Part shown: piece by piece, positions 1-10,660 of the stretch | Layout: each line of letters opens with the position of its first letter | Position numbering within the stretch: position 1 is the first letter of the stretch | NCBI GenBank assembly: GCA_030653935.1 | Contig: JAURYL010000027.1 | Span: 1-50,031 of the forward strand | Source of the DNA: Pseudomonadota bacterium | GTDB taxonomy: Bacteria > Pseudomonadota > Gammaproteobacteria > Burkholderiales > Thiobacillaceae | Length of the DNA: 50,031 nt | Direction: 5' to 3' | Program-made: the position numbers and the translations under genes | The notes under the pieces: generated by a model | What the model saw: only the letters and a program-made list of their open reading frames with translations | Database searches by the model: none | What the model was told of the DNA's origin: nothing

Positions 1-140
1 TCCGCGACCGAGTGGCGCAAATGGCGGTGAAGCTCGTCATCGAACCGATTTTTGAAGCAGACTTCTGCGACCACTCGTACGGATTCCGGCCCAAGAAATC
101 GGCACACGACGCCGTCGACGACATCGCCAACGCGCTCTGG
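1..140 (+). pseudogene. Group II intron-encoded reverse transcriptase, internal fragment
   Basis: Read from base 3, this stretch is open from the left edge and encodes about 46 residues typical of the early fingers/palm region of group II intron (LtrA-type) reverse transcriptases. It contains [18 protein letters not shown] and [16 protein letters not shown]. The similarity stops after NALW at about base 140, before the catalytic YADD motif, and the frame runs directly into an unrelated cysteine-rich sequence. No maturase or endonuclease part and no intron RNA domain V hairpin are visible here. It is a remnant of an intron insertion that has been cut by a rearrangement; the upstream part lies outside the window. 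Family assignment is firm from motifs; the deletion history is inference. Confidence 0.75.
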
Positions 141-476
141 ATGTCCACCTTGTTGACCAGGGTGACAAGGTTGGGTGCCGAGAAACGGCTATGCCCCCTT
201 TGCGCACGGGCAGACCATGGAACCTGCGCGGCATGTCGGCGGCACAGGCTGCTACAGGAGCTATCTGATGGACGGAGGGTATGTCAGGCATGTCTTCTGG
301 GTGGCGAGATTCCCTGTCCAGTTTGCATGAAGCCCATGCCCGCCGGCCGAGGCAAGCAGTGTGAGACCTGTTACCCCAATGTCTACGCTGGCAAGATCGC
401 CGAAGCCAAAGCCATTGCCGGTGGCATCCAGGCCGAGCGCATGAAGCAGATGAAAGGCGCGATGGCTTGTAAGTGA
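141..476 (+). CDS. Cysteine-rich zinc-ribbon protein fused in frame to an RT remnant
   Basis: About 111 residues from an ATG at 141, although the frame is continuous with the reverse-transcriptase fragment upstream, so the native start is uncertain. Five CxxC pairs are visible (CPLC, CAAC, CQAC, CPVC, CETC), which is enough for two or more zinc ribbons, followed by a short helical, Lys/Met-rich tail ending in MACK. I do not recognise a named family. The paired zinc knuckles and [13 protein letters not shown] segment suggest a nucleic-acid-binding protein carried on mobile DNA. No clear ribosome-binding site precedes the ATG. It may be a truncated protein that kept its C-terminal part, or a chimera made at the RT junction. 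A strong hairpin terminator follows 6 nt after the stop, which suggests the 3' end is native. Confidence 0.5.
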   Translation: MSTLLTRVTRLGAEKRLCPLCARADHGTCAACRRHRLLQELSDGRRVCQACLLGGEIPCPVCMKPMPAGRGKQCETCYPNVYAGKIAEAKAIAGGIQAERMKQMKGAMACK

Positions 477-482
477 ACCAAT

Positions 483-529
483 CCGCATGAAGACGAACGG
501 CCCCGGTGGGGCCGTTCGTCTTCATGCGG
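483..529. terminator. Bidirectional terminator, 22-bp perfect stem
   Basis: The arms at 483-504 and 508-529 are perfect reverse complements around a GGT loop. The element lies between two convergent genes (stop at 476 on + and stop at 547 on -). The stem is unusually long for an intrinsic terminator and has no extended T-run, so it may also work as an RNA-processing hairpin. Confidence 0.7.
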
Positions 530-546
530 TCTGTGCCAGGCGAGCG

Positions 547-2472
547 TTATGCCGGTCGGGTGGCCATTTCCTGTTCCAGTACTTCCGCCGGCACCGGTCT
601 GCTATACAAAAACCCCTGGTAGGCCAGGCAGCCATGTAACTCCAGGAAATTGCGTTGCTCGCCGGTTTCCACACCCTCGGCGATGGCATCGAGGCCGAGA
701 CTGCCGGCCAGTGAAAGAATCGCTTTCACAATCACGGCATCATTGGGATCGTGGGTGATGTCCAGAACAAAGGATCGGTCGATCTTGATCTGGTCCAGGG
801 GCAACCGTTTCAGGTAGGCCAGCGAGGAATAACAGGTTCCGAAGTCGTCCAGAGAAAAACGCACTCCCAACTTCCTCAGTACTTCCATTTTGCGGATGCT
901 TTCCTCGACTTGATGCAGAACCATGCTCTCCGTCAGTTCCAGTTTCAGGTGGCCGCACGGTATGGCATTCAATTCCACCAATTCCCTGACGTGAGCGACG
1001 AAATCCGGGTCCTGAAACTGGCGGGCGCTGACGTTGACCGCGACCGTCAGCCCGGCCATGTCCGGGTTGTCGCGCCAGTCCTTGATCTGTCGGCAAGCGG
1101 TTTCCATAACCCATTTCCCGATGGGCACGATGAGGCCGGTTTCCTCGGCCACCGGAATGAAGTCCGCTGGCGAGACGGTGCCCTGCTCCGGATGCTGCCA
1201 GCGGATCAGCGCTTCCACTCCCATGCCCTTGCCGTGCTGGTCAACCTGCAACTGGTAATGCAGGCGGAACTCGTTTCTCGACAGTGCCAGGCGGATTGAT
1301 TGCTCCAGTGCCCCGCGTTTTTCGAGGACGGCCTGCATTTTTGGATCATGGAAGCGGATGGTGTTGCGGCCATCACTTTTCGCCTGATACATGGCCGCGT
1401 CGGCGTAACTGACGAGGTCTTCCAGAGGCCGCCGACGACCGAGAAACAGGACGATGCCGATACTGCTGGAGATGTGGTGTTCAGTGCGATCCAGCACGAA
1501 CGGTTGCCCGAGGCCGGCGCGAATGTTTTCCGCGACGACCTCGGCCTGGACGGCGGCTTCAGTGGCTTCCTGGCTGAGATCTTCCAGCAGCACCATGAAC
1601 TCGTCGCCACCCAGGCGCGCGATGGTGTCCTGGTTTCGCACCAGCGAGCGCAACCGGTTGGCGACCTCCCTGAGCAGCTTGTCGCCCTGGCCATGGCCGA
1701 GGGTGTCGTTGAGCGTCTTGAAGTGGTCGAGGTCCAACAACAGCATGGCGCCATGCAGGCCATTACGCTGGCTGGTGGCCAGCGACATCTGCATCAGGTC
1801 CATCAGCAGGTGGCGATTCGGGAGACCGGTCAGGGCGTCGTAGTTGGCCTGGGTCCAGATCAATTTGTCCTTCAGTTTCTGTTCCGAGATGTCTTCGATG
1901 ATCGTCCAGACGTACTGCCGGTTCGCGCCGCCTCGCACCTGGATGGCGTTGGCCCGTACCGGCATCTGGCTGCCGTCGCGACAGCGTATGGCTTTTTCAT
2001 AGGGACCATTGCGGCCATCCCGGGCGAGCAGTTCGTAGTGCCGCGCCTCCTCCTCCGCGAATTCAGGGGTGGTCAGGGCGCGGCAGTCGAGCGCTCGAAG
2101 TTCTTCTTCCGCATAGCCGGAGATGCGTAGGTAGGCCGCGTTGAATTCGACATGAAGACCCTCACGGTCGGTCAGGGCGATGCCGAGTGGCGACAGCTCG
2201 AACAAGGTGCGCAGCTTGCTTTCGCTATCGGCCAGCGAGCATGCGAGTGCCCGGGACTTGTCGGCCAACAGCAGCAGCAGCGTGCTCACCAGCGAGGCGA
2301 CCAGAAGCGAAGCCACCATGCCCGTCAGCAGATAATCCGGGGCGATTCTTCCCAACAGCAACCAGCTCATCGTCGCCACGATCACTTCGGTGGCGGCCAC
2401 GGACAGCGCCACCACGGCAATCCAGTGCTTCCAGGATTTACGGCTCAGGAGGAAATTGGCGAGTCGGAGCAT
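547..2472 (-). CDS. Membrane PAS-GGDEF-EAL c-di-GMP turnover protein
   Basis: A 641-residue inner-membrane signalling protein. Two hydrophobic segments (about 18-40 and 48-70) form a hairpin anchor with almost no periplasmic loop. They are followed by a PAS domain (about 85-200), a GGDEF domain (205-375) and an EAL domain (385-635). The cyclase signature GGDEF is intact at 288-292, and an RxxD inhibitory site (RNQD, 279-282) lies five residues upstream. The EAL motif at 420-422, LTES, DDFGT (542-546) and KIDRSF are present, so both synthesis and hydrolysis of c-di-GMP look possible. One oddity is Cys after DDFGT, where Gly is usual. The ATG at 2472 gives a complete N-terminal anchor. It is transcribed alone, divergent from cbbQ. 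Confidence 0.92.
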   Translation of the reverse strand: MLRLANFLLSRKSWKHWIAVVALSVAATEVIVATMSWLLLGRIAPDYLLTGMVASLLVASLVSTLLLLLADKSRALACSLADSESKLRTLFELSPLGIALTDREGLHVEFNAAYLRISGYAEEELRALDCRALTTPEFAEEEARHYELLARDGRNGPYEKAIRCRDGSQMPVRANAIQVRGGANRQYVWTIIEDISEQKLKDKLIWTQANYDALTGLPNRHLLMDLMQMSLATSQRNGLHGAMLLLDLDHFKTLNDTLGHGQGDKLLREVANRLRSLVRNQDTIARLGGDEFMVLLEDLSQEATEAAVQAEVVAENIRAGLGQPFVLDRTEHHISSSIGIVLFLGRRRPLEDLVSYADAAMYQAKSDGRNTIRFHDPKMQAVLEKRGALEQSIRLALSRNEFRLHYQLQVDQHGKGMGVEALIRWQHPEQGTVSPADFIPVAEETGLIVPIGKWVMETACRQIKDWRDNPDMAGLTVAVNVSARQFQDPDFVAHVRELVELNAIPCGHLKLELTESMVLHQVEESIRKMEVLRKLGVRFSLDDFGTCYSSLAYLKRLPLDQIKIDRSFVLDITHDPNDAVIVKAILSLAGSLGLDAIAEGVETGEQRNFLELHGCLAYQGFLYSRPVPAEVLEQEMATRPA

Positions 2473-2776
2473 TGCGCGGTCCTGGCCTAGTTCGACTCAC
2501 ACCTTGCTGCGCATGATGGGTTCGGCATGAAGCATTTCCTCACTGACGATCTGTTCACAAATGAATAAAGTGATAACTCTTAGTCGGAAGGCATATGCCC
2601 AAAGTCATAATAGCCGATAAACCCGGTGTATCATACGGTATGTAATTTCCATTGCGTATTTGCCCGAGGTACCGCCACCGATCCCGGATCGGCATCACCC
2701 AGGTTGGCTGTAGGGTTGAATCGGGCGGCTTCTTGGGGGACATTCCCAGGCATTACCGACTCACCCGAGCCCGACC
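2473..2776. other. Divergent intergenic region between the GGDEF-EAL gene and cbbQ
   Basis: About 300 nt without a supportable gene. The part around 2560-2650 is AT-richer than its surroundings and contains a small palindrome around ATACGGTAT (about 2633-2643). It presumably carries the promoters of both flanking genes, but no convincing -35/-10 pair could be fixed by eye. Short open frames here look random. Confidence 0.4.
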
Positions 2777-3589
<813 letters not shown>

Positions 3590-3625
3590 GCTGGTATGCA
3601 GTCATATACTTGGTCAAGTACATGA

Positions 3626-4350
<725 letters not shown>

Positions 4351-4378
4351 TGCAGAAGCTGCGCGTGCACCCCACCAG

Positions 4379-4468
4379 CCGTCATTCCCGCGAAAGCGGG
4401 AATCCAGTGCATACATCAAACTGCAATCAGGCCCACGACCTGGATTCCCGCTTTCGCGGGAATGACGG
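4379..4468. repeat. dRS3-like inverted repeat pair
   Basis: Two 29-bp arms (4379-4407 and 4440-4468) are perfect reverse complements separated by 32 nt. Each arm contains the core ATTCCCGCGAAAGCGGGAAT, itself a palindrome that matches the dRS3 pattern of Neisseria (ATTCCC-N8-GGGAAT). Related pairs are at 41199-41325 and 43494-43593. The right arm ends one base before the GTG start of cbbO. Confidence 0.9.
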
Positions 4469-6586
4469 GTGAGCATGAACGCCGCAGCCATCACCCTGCT
4501 GCTGGAAGACCTGCTGGAAGCGGATTTCTCGTTTCGCAAGGTGGGGCCGACAGCCGCGCTGCTGGCGACGCTGTCCGAGGACGAGCAGAGCTTTCTGCTG
4601 ACCTGGATCAAGCGCATCGCCAGTACCAATCTGGAAGTCGCCTGGCAGTTCGCGCGGCGCGCGCCGGAACTGATCGGGCGCATGGACCGCCGCCTGATGG
4701 AAGCCTGGGCGGTGGGCGCTTGCGATACCTATGATCGCCAAGGCTTGCGCCCCGCGCTGCAAGTGCTGGAGGAGGCCGACCACTACGCCGAGCGGCAACT
4801 GGAAATGACCGCCGGCGTGCTGTTCGAGGATGTCGCCGGCGTGCTCGGCAATTTCGTGCGCGGCCTATCCGGGCGCCCCCTGCGTCTGGAGCAGGGGGAC
4901 AGTATTTATACCGATACCGAGAAAATTTACCTGCCCGGCGTGATTGCCCGCTTTCCCGTCACGGCGGACAACTTCCAGCTGGCCAAGGCGGCGGTGGCGC
5001 TGCTCTGGGCGCAGGCCCGTTTCGGCACTTTTCACGCCGACCTCGCCGTGGCCTGCGAGGATTTTCCCGAGCCGCGACGCGCTCTGGCACAACTGCATGG
5101 TTTGGAAACTCTGCGCTTGTCGGCGCGCCTCGCGCGCGAATTGCCGGGGCTGCACCGCGAGATGGAGCGGCTGAAACAGCAGTTGGGCGAGGGGCTGCCG
5201 CCAGGCTGGGAAGCCATCGCGCGACGTCTGGCGCAACCGGAGGCCGCGCTGGAAGACAGCCTTGTTCTTCTCGGTGATGCTCTGCGGCTGCCCGACTTCG
5301 TTCCCTGGTGCTACCAGGGCGAACTGAGGCCGGAAGCCGTGGCCGCCGCCTTCGCCGCGCGCCGGGACAAGGAGAAGGCCCGGCTGCGGGTGAAGCTGGC
5401 CGAGCTGCTGGAAGAGAAACGCGGTCCCCGTGGCCCGGATCAGGCACGGCGAAGCCCGGAGAAAGACCCCCCAGAATTCGCCGCCGAGATCGACGACGAA
5501 GAAGGTCGTCTGGACATGGAAATCACCCTCGACGGCGCGCCCATCGCCCCGCCGGACGACGTGAAGGCCCTGCTTTCCTCCGTCTACCTCGATTTCGGCG
5601 AAATCCCTCCGGAATACCTGGTGCCGGCCGGCGACGGCGAGTACGACCCCAGCCTTCTCGGCGAGCAAAGTGCCGACCCGGATTCAGTCTGGCAAGGCAC
5701 TTACCATGAGGAAGGCGCGCTGTTCTATCCCGAGTGGGATATGGGCCGCGAGCACTACCGCAAGAACTGGTGCGTGGTGCGGGAAAAGGACGTGCCGCAG
5801 GTGCATGACGGCTTCTATCGGGAAACCCTGGAGAAACACGCCGGCCTGGTGAAACACCTGCGCAAGAGCTTCGAGGCCATGCGCGACGAAAACCGTTTAC
5901 TGAAACGCCAGGTCGATGGCGACGAGGTGGACATCGACGCCCTGGTCGAAGCCCTGGCCGACGCCAAGGACGGCAGCGAAATGAGCGACCGCCTGTTCGT
6001 GCGCCAGCACCGGGCGGAGCGCAACATCGCCGTCGCCTTCATGGTCGACATGAGCGGTTCCACCCGCGGCTGGATCAACGAGGCGGAGCGCGAGGCGCTG
6101 GTGCTGCTGTGCGAGGCGCTGGAGCGACTGGGCGACCGCTACGCCATCTACGGCTTTTCCGGCGTCACCCGCAAACGTTGCGAACTGTTCCGCATCAAGA
6201 CCTTCGCCGAGCCTTACGGCGACGAGGTGAAGGCGCGCATTTCCGGCATCCGCGCCCAGGAATACACGCGCATGGGCTTCGCCATCCGCCACTTGTCGAA
6301 ATTGCTGAACGAGGTGGATGCGGCGACCAAAGTACTGATCACGCTTTCCGACGGTCGCCCGGACGACTATTTCGACGGCTATCGCGGCAAGTACGGCATC
6401 GAGGACACCCGCATGGCGTTGTTGGAAGCACGCCGGTCGGGGGTGCATCCGTTCTGCATCACCATCGACCGTGAAGCCCGAGATTACCTGCCGCACATGT
6501 ACGGCGCCGCCCGCTACATCATCCTCGACGACGTGCGGCAACTGCCGTTCAAGGTATCCGACATCTACCGGCGGCTGACGCGATGA
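4469..6586 (+). CDS. cbbO: CbbO/NorD-type VWA protein
   Basis: A 705-residue protein whose C-terminal third is a von Willebrand A domain. The MIDAS motif DMSGST is at about 527-532, and LITLSDGRPDD supplies the later metal-ligand segment. The long N-terminal part is helical, with an acidic, charged linker (about 320-360). In known QO-type activases CbbO binds the CbbQ hexamer and uses the MIDAS to engage the RuBisCO client; NorD plays the same part with NorQ. The start is GTG at 4469 or ATG at 4475. Both lie directly after a dRS3-like repeat arm, so the original 5' region may have been replaced and no normal ribosome-binding site is visible. It is separated from cbbQ by a toxin-antitoxin pair. 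Confidence 0.85.
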   Translation: MSMNAAAITLLLEDLLEADFSFRKVGPTAALLATLSEDEQSFLLTWIKRIASTNLEVAWQFARRAPELIGRMDRRLMEAWAVGACDTYDRQGLRPALQVLEEADHYAERQLEMTAGVLFEDVAGVLGNFVRGLSGRPLRLEQGDSIYTDTEKIYLPGVIARFPVTADNFQLAKAAVALLWAQARFGTFHADLAVACEDFPEPRRALAQLHGLETLRLSARLARELPGLHREMERLKQQLGEGLPPGWEAIARRLAQPEAALEDSLVLLGDALRLPDFVPWCYQGELRPEAVAAAFAARRDKEKARLRVKLAELLEEKRGPRGPDQARRSPEKDPPEFAAEIDDEEGRLDMEITLDGAPIAPPDDVKALLSSVYLDFGEIPPEYLVPAGDGEYDPSLLGEQSADPDSVWQGTYHEEGALFYPEWDMGREHYRKNWCVVREKDVPQVHDGFYRETLEKHAGLVKHLRKSFEAMRDENRLLKRQVDGDEVDIDALVEALADAKDGSEMSDRLFVRQHRAERNIAVAFMVDMSGSTRGWINEAEREALVLLCEALERLGDRYAIYGFSGVTRKRCELFRIKTFAEPYGDEVKARISGIRAQEYTRMGFAIRHLSKLLNEVDAATKVLITLSDGRPDDYFDGYRGKYGIEDTRMALLEARRSGVHPFCITIDREARDYLPHMYGAARYIILDDVRQLPFKVSDIYRRLTR

Positions 6587-6697
6587 ATCGCCGCTTGACA
6601 GCGGCCAGAAGGTTCAATAACCCAGAAAACACCGTTGGCCGCTTCGATCCACCGGCAGCCCGCGTCGCTACTGTTTGGCTGAATCCGCGTGGCTGAT

Positions 6698-6720
6698 GTA
6701 GGAGCGGGCTTGCCCGCGAT
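6698..6720 (+). repeat. Single REP unit, GTAGGAGCGGG family
   Basis: A GTAG head followed by GAGCGGGCTTGCCCGC, an imperfect palindrome. It lies in the 257-nt gap between cbbO and the large CBS/GGDEF gene, which otherwise shows nothing I can identify. The same family occurs at 22642, 30841 and 31330. Confidence 0.75.
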
Positions 6721-6843
6721 TGCAGGCTACGCATGGCCGCGTCACCCGTGCTCGAATGCTGTGCAGGGTCAGCGGACAGCCCCATAAAGTAATATGACTG
6801 CCGTGCCACGACCTCAATCCCGCCCCGCCCTGGACCATTAATC

Positions 6844-9800
6844 ATGTCGGTAACCCTGCAACAGATCCTCAATGCCGCGGTGCAAACCGTCGAGGCGGCC
6901 ACGACGCTGGCCGAGGTCTGGCGGCGCATGGAAGAGTTGCGCATCAGTTGCGTGGTGGTTCTGGAAGGCCGGCGGCCGCTGGGGATATTCACCGAGCGCG
7001 ATAGCGTCGGCCTGGTGGCGCGCGGCGGCTGGCGGGAAGACGCGGCAATCGGCGAATACATGCGGGAACCGCTGCTTGCCGGCAATCCGGGCATGGACAT
7101 CCATCGCGCCTATCAGCTCATGGCCGCGCGCAATGAACGCTATTTGTTGCTGGTGGACGACGCCGGCGACATGCTCGGCCTGGTCACCGAAGGCGATCTG
7201 CTACACAGCATCGGCATGGAGCATCTGGTACAGCCGCGCACGGTGGCGACGGCGATGACCGTCAAGGTCGTTACCCTGGGCGAGGACGACAGCCTGCTGG
7301 ACGCCGCCCGCGCCATGGCGGATCGGGTACTGAGTTGCCTGGTGGTGGTTCGCGATGGTCGTCCGGTCGGCATCCTTTCCGAACGCGACATCGTGCGTCT
7401 GTCGAGGCACGGCGGCGATCCCGCCCAGGCGCGGTTGGGCGTGGTGATGAGCCGGCCGCTGCTCACGATCCAGGCCGAGGACCTGCTGGCCCTGGCCATG
7501 CACCGGATGGAACAGTCCGGCATCCGTCGCCTGGTGGTGGTGGACACGGCGGGACTGTTGATCGGACTGCTTACCCGCCACGATCTGGTGAAAGCCCTGC
7601 AGGAACATTATGTCGAGTTGCTGCAAGCCACCATTGATCGGCTGGAAGAAGACCTCACCGTTACCCGGGATCACCTGAAGTCGGTGGAACACCGGCTGCT
7701 GGAGCGCAGCGTCATGAGCCAGGTGAACGACGCCGTCTTCGTCGTGGACCTGGATGGCGGCCGCGTGGTGGAAGCCAACGAACAGGCGGGCGATCTGCTC
7801 GGCTACAGCCAGGCGGAAACGCTGGGTCTGCATTGCCATGGTTTCGCGGAACTCTGCGGCGGCGCGGAAAACTGGCCGGCATGGGCGGCGTCATTCGCGC
7901 GGCGCGGCATCCAGACCGAGGAAACCCGCTTGTGTCGCAAGTCGGGCGAATGGTTCCCCGCCGAAGTCAGCCTGCGCCACGTGCGCGACTCCGGTCATGA
8001 CTTCCTGGTCGCGGTGGTGCGCGACATCAGCCAGCGCAAGCACGACGAGGCGCGTATCCGCCTGGATCGTGAACAGCAACGGGCATTGCGGGAAATCCTG
8101 GAAATCGGCATCGGTGATGGTGGATTGCGCGAACGCCTGGAAGCTTGCCTGGATCGCCTGCTGGCGGTCTCCTGGCTGACCCTGCTGCCCAAGGGCGGGA
8201 TTTTCATCATGGAAGCGGGCGGCCTGCGTCTGCGGGCGCAACGCAATTTTTCGCCGGAAATTCAGGCCAGTTGCGCCCGCGTCGCGCTCGGCCACTGTCT
8301 CTGTGGTCGGGTCGCGGCGAGTGGCCGCACGGAGTATGCCCATTGCGTCGATCACCGCCACGAGATCACTTATCCCGGCATGGCCGACCACGGCCACTAC
8401 AGTCTGCCGCTGGCGGCGGCGGGTGAAATACTTGGGGTGCTGGTGCTGTACCTGCCGGTGGGGCATCCGCGCATCACCGAGGAACAGGAGTTTCTGGAGG
8501 CCGTCGGCGAAGCGCTGGCCGGCGTGCTGCGGCGTGATCGGGCCGAACAGGCCGTCACCAGCAAGGAGGCGGAGATCCGCCTGCTGCTGGACTCTACCGC
8601 CGAAGCGATCTTCGGCGTCGATATGGACCTCCGCTGCACTTTCGCCAATCGCGCTTGTTTGGAAATGTTGGGCTACGGCACGGTCGAGGAATTGCTTGGT
8701 CGGCGTATTCACGAATTGATCCACTACGCGCATGCCGATGGCAGGCCCTACCCGGAACACGAGTGTCCGGCCCTGCCGGGGGAGGGCCTGCGGGAAAAAC
8801 GCCATGTGGAAAACGAGGTGTTCTGGCGCAAGGACGGCACCCCGCTGCCGGTGGAATACTGGTCGCACCCGGTCGTGCGTGAAGATCGCCTGGTCGGCGC
8901 GGTGGTGACCTTTGTCGATGTCAGCGAGCGCAAAGCCGCCGAGGACAAGCTGCGCCTGGCCGCCAAGGTGTTCGACAGCACCCTGGAGGGGGTGATGGTG
9001 ACCGATGCCGAAACCCGCATCCTCTTCGTCAATCGCGCCTGCACCACGATTACCGGTTATAGCGAGAGCGATCTTGTCGGCCAGTCCCCGAAGGTACTCA
9101 GCTCCGGTCGGCATGACGACCCGTTCTATCGTGAAATCTGGCGCGTAATCAATGAAGAAGGCGGCTGGCAGGGTGAAATCTGGAACCGTACCAAGACGGG
9201 TGAGGAATATCCGGAATGGCTGTCGATCAGCGCCGTGCATGACGACGCCGGCCGTGTGGTGAATTACGTCGGGGTGTTTGCCGACATCAGCCAGATCAAG
9301 CGTTCGGAGGCGCAGCTCGAACATCTGGCGCACCATGACCCGCTCACCACCTTGCCTAACCGCACCCTGTTCCAGTCGCGTCTCGCCCACGCCATCAACG
9401 TCTCACAGCGCCACGGCAGCGGTTTGGGCCTGCTGTTCATGGATCTGGACGGGTTCAAGAACATCAATGACAGCCTCGGTCATCCGGCCGGCGACGAATT
9501 GCTACAGGCCATCGCCCGGCGCCTTTCCGACAATCTGCGCACGGTGGATACCCTGGCGCGCCTGGGTGGCGACGAATTCGTGGTGCTCCTGGAAGACCTT
9601 GAAAGCCCCAGTGAAGCCGCCGTGGTCGCCCATAATCTGCTCACCCTGTTGCGCCAGCCCTTCCATCTCAGCGACGGCCGGGAAGTGTTCAGCGGCGCCA
9701 GCATCGGCATCAGTCTGTTTCCGGACGACGCCGCCGATGCCACCCATCTGGTACGCAACGCCGATGCCGCGCTCTATCAAGCCAAATCACAGGGACGCGA

Positions 9801-10620
9801 TACCTATCGTTTCTATACCGAGGCGCTCACCCGCGTCGCCAACGAACGTCTGCAACTGGAATCGCGCCTGCGTGGCGCCCTCGAGCGCGGCGAGTTCATC
9901 CTGCACTACCAGCCCCAAATCTCCACCCGTGATGGCAGCCTCCTCGGCGCCGAAGCCCTGTTGCGCTGGCTGACACCGGAAGGCGAACTGGTGCCGCCGG
10001 CCCGCTTCATTCCCCTGGCGGAGGAGACCGGGCTGATCCGGCCGCTCGGTGAATGGGTGATGCGCGAGGCATGTACCCAGTTCCGCGCCTGGTTCGATGC
10101 CGGCCTGCCACCCATCAGCCTCGCCGTGAACCTGTCCTCGCGTCAGATCGAACAACGTGATCTGGTGGAACGGCTGCAAGCCATTCTTGAGGAAAGCGGC
10201 TTTCCGGCCCACCTGCTGGAGCTTGAACTCACCGAAAGCGCCATCATGGCCCAGGGTGAACAAGCCCCAGCCGTGCTCGCCGCGATCAAGCAACTCGGGG
10301 TGAGTCTCGCCATCGACGACTTCGGTACCGGCTATTCCTCCCTCGCCTACCTCAAGCGTTTCGCGGTCGACAAACTGAAAATCGACCGCGGCTTCATCCG
10401 CGATATCCCGGATGATGTCAACGATGTGGAAATTGCCGCCACCATCATCGCGATGGGCAAGAACCTTAAACTCAAGGTCCTCGCCGAAGGAGTGGAAACC
10501 GAGGCGCAACTCGCCTTCCTGCAACTTCATGATTGCGACGCCTGGCAGGGCTACCATTTCAGCAAACCGCTGCCGGCCGCCGACTTTCTCCAGCTCTGGC
10601 AGCGATTGCGGCGGACATGA
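6844..10620 (+). CDS. CBS-PAS-GAF-PAS-PAS-GGDEF-EAL protein
   Basis: A 1258-residue soluble c-di-GMP signalling protein with no membrane segment. Four CBS motifs (about 1-260) open the protein, with repeated GI(F/L)(T/S)ERD and GL(V/L)T..DL signatures. A short coiled coil (about 262-290), PAS (290-400), GAF (420-565) and two more PAS domains (575-695, 700-820) follow, then GGDEF (825-990) and EAL (1000-1255). The GGDEF motif is intact at 908-912 with RTVD as an RxxD I-site five residues before it. EAL (1037-1039), DDFGTGYSSL and KIDRGF are intact. CBS pairs usually bind adenine nucleotides or AdoMet, so energy state may be sensed together with PAS/GAF ligands. The ATG at 6844 is the only reasonable start. 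It appears to be transcribed alone. Confidence 0.93.
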   Translation: MSVTLQQILNAAVQTVEAATTLAEVWRRMEELRISCVVVLEGRRPLGIFTERDSVGLVARGGWREDAAIGEYMREPLLAGNPGMDIHRAYQLMAARNERYLLLVDDAGDMLGLVTEGDLLHSIGMEHLVQPRTVATAMTVKVVTLGEDDSLLDAARAMADRVLSCLVVVRDGRPVGILSERDIVRLSRHGGDPAQARLGVVMSRPLLTIQAEDLLALAMHRMEQSGIRRLVVVDTAGLLIGLLTRHDLVKALQEHYVELLQATIDRLEEDLTVTRDHLKSVEHRLLERSVMSQVNDAVFVVDLDGGRVVEANEQAGDLLGYSQAETLGLHCHGFAELCGGAENWPAWAASFARRGIQTEETRLCRKSGEWFPAEVSLRHVRDSGHDFLVAVVRDISQRKHDEARIRLDREQQRALREILEIGIGDGGLRERLEACLDRLLAVSWLTLLPKGGIFIMEAGGLRLRAQRNFSPEIQASCARVALGHCLCGRVAASGRTEYAHCVDHRHEITYPGMADHGHYSLPLAAAGEILGVLVLYLPVGHPRITEEQEFLEAVGEALAGVLRRDRAEQAVTSKEAEIRLLLDSTAEAIFGVDMDLRCTFANRACLEMLGYGTVEELLGRRIHELIHYAHADGRPYPEHECPALPGEGLREKRHVENEVFWRKDGTPLPVEYWSHPVVREDRLVGAVVTFVDVSERKAAEDKLRLAAKVFDSTLEGVMVTDAETRILFVNRACTTITGYSESDLVGQSPKVLSSGRHDDPFYREIWRVINEEGGWQGEIWNRTKTGEEYPEWLSISAVHDDAGRVVNYVGVFADISQIKRSEAQLEHLAHHDPLTTLPNRTLFQSRLAHAINVSQRHGSGLGLLFMDLDGFKNINDSLGHPAGDELLQAIARRLSDNLRTVDTLARLGGDEFVVLLEDLESPSEAAVVAHNLLTLLRQPFHLSDGREVFSGASIGISLFPDDAADATHLVRNADAALYQAKSQGRDTYRFYTEALTRVANERLQLESRLRGALERGEFILHYQPQISTRDGSLLGAEALLRWLTPEGELVPPARFIPLAEETGLIRPLGEWVMREACTQFRAWFDAGLPPISLAVNLSSRQIEQRDLVERLQAILEESGFPAHLLELELTESAIMAQGEQAPAVLAAIKQLGVSLAIDDFGTGYSSLAYLKRFAVDKLKIDRGFIRDIPDDVNDVEIAATIIAMGKNLKLKVLAEGVETEAQLAFLQLHDCDAWQGYHFSKPLPAADFLQLWQRLRRT

Positions 10621-10660
10621 CCGCGCCAGGCGCGATACCCGTAACTCAGGAATACCCGGC

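Noticed and set aside
2555-2743. A 62-residue minus-strand open frame in the intergenic region before cbbQ
   Set aside because: No motif, no ribosome-binding site, and composition unlike neighbouring genes.
4379-4468. Possible CRISPR-like repeat-spacer unit from the paired ATTCCC arms
   Set aside because: The arms are inverted, not direct, there are only two, and no cas genes are present. They fit dRS3-like elements.
7891-9390. A 499-residue open frame on the minus strand
   Set aside because: It is antisense to the CBS/PAS/GGDEF-EAL gene and has no recognisable motif.
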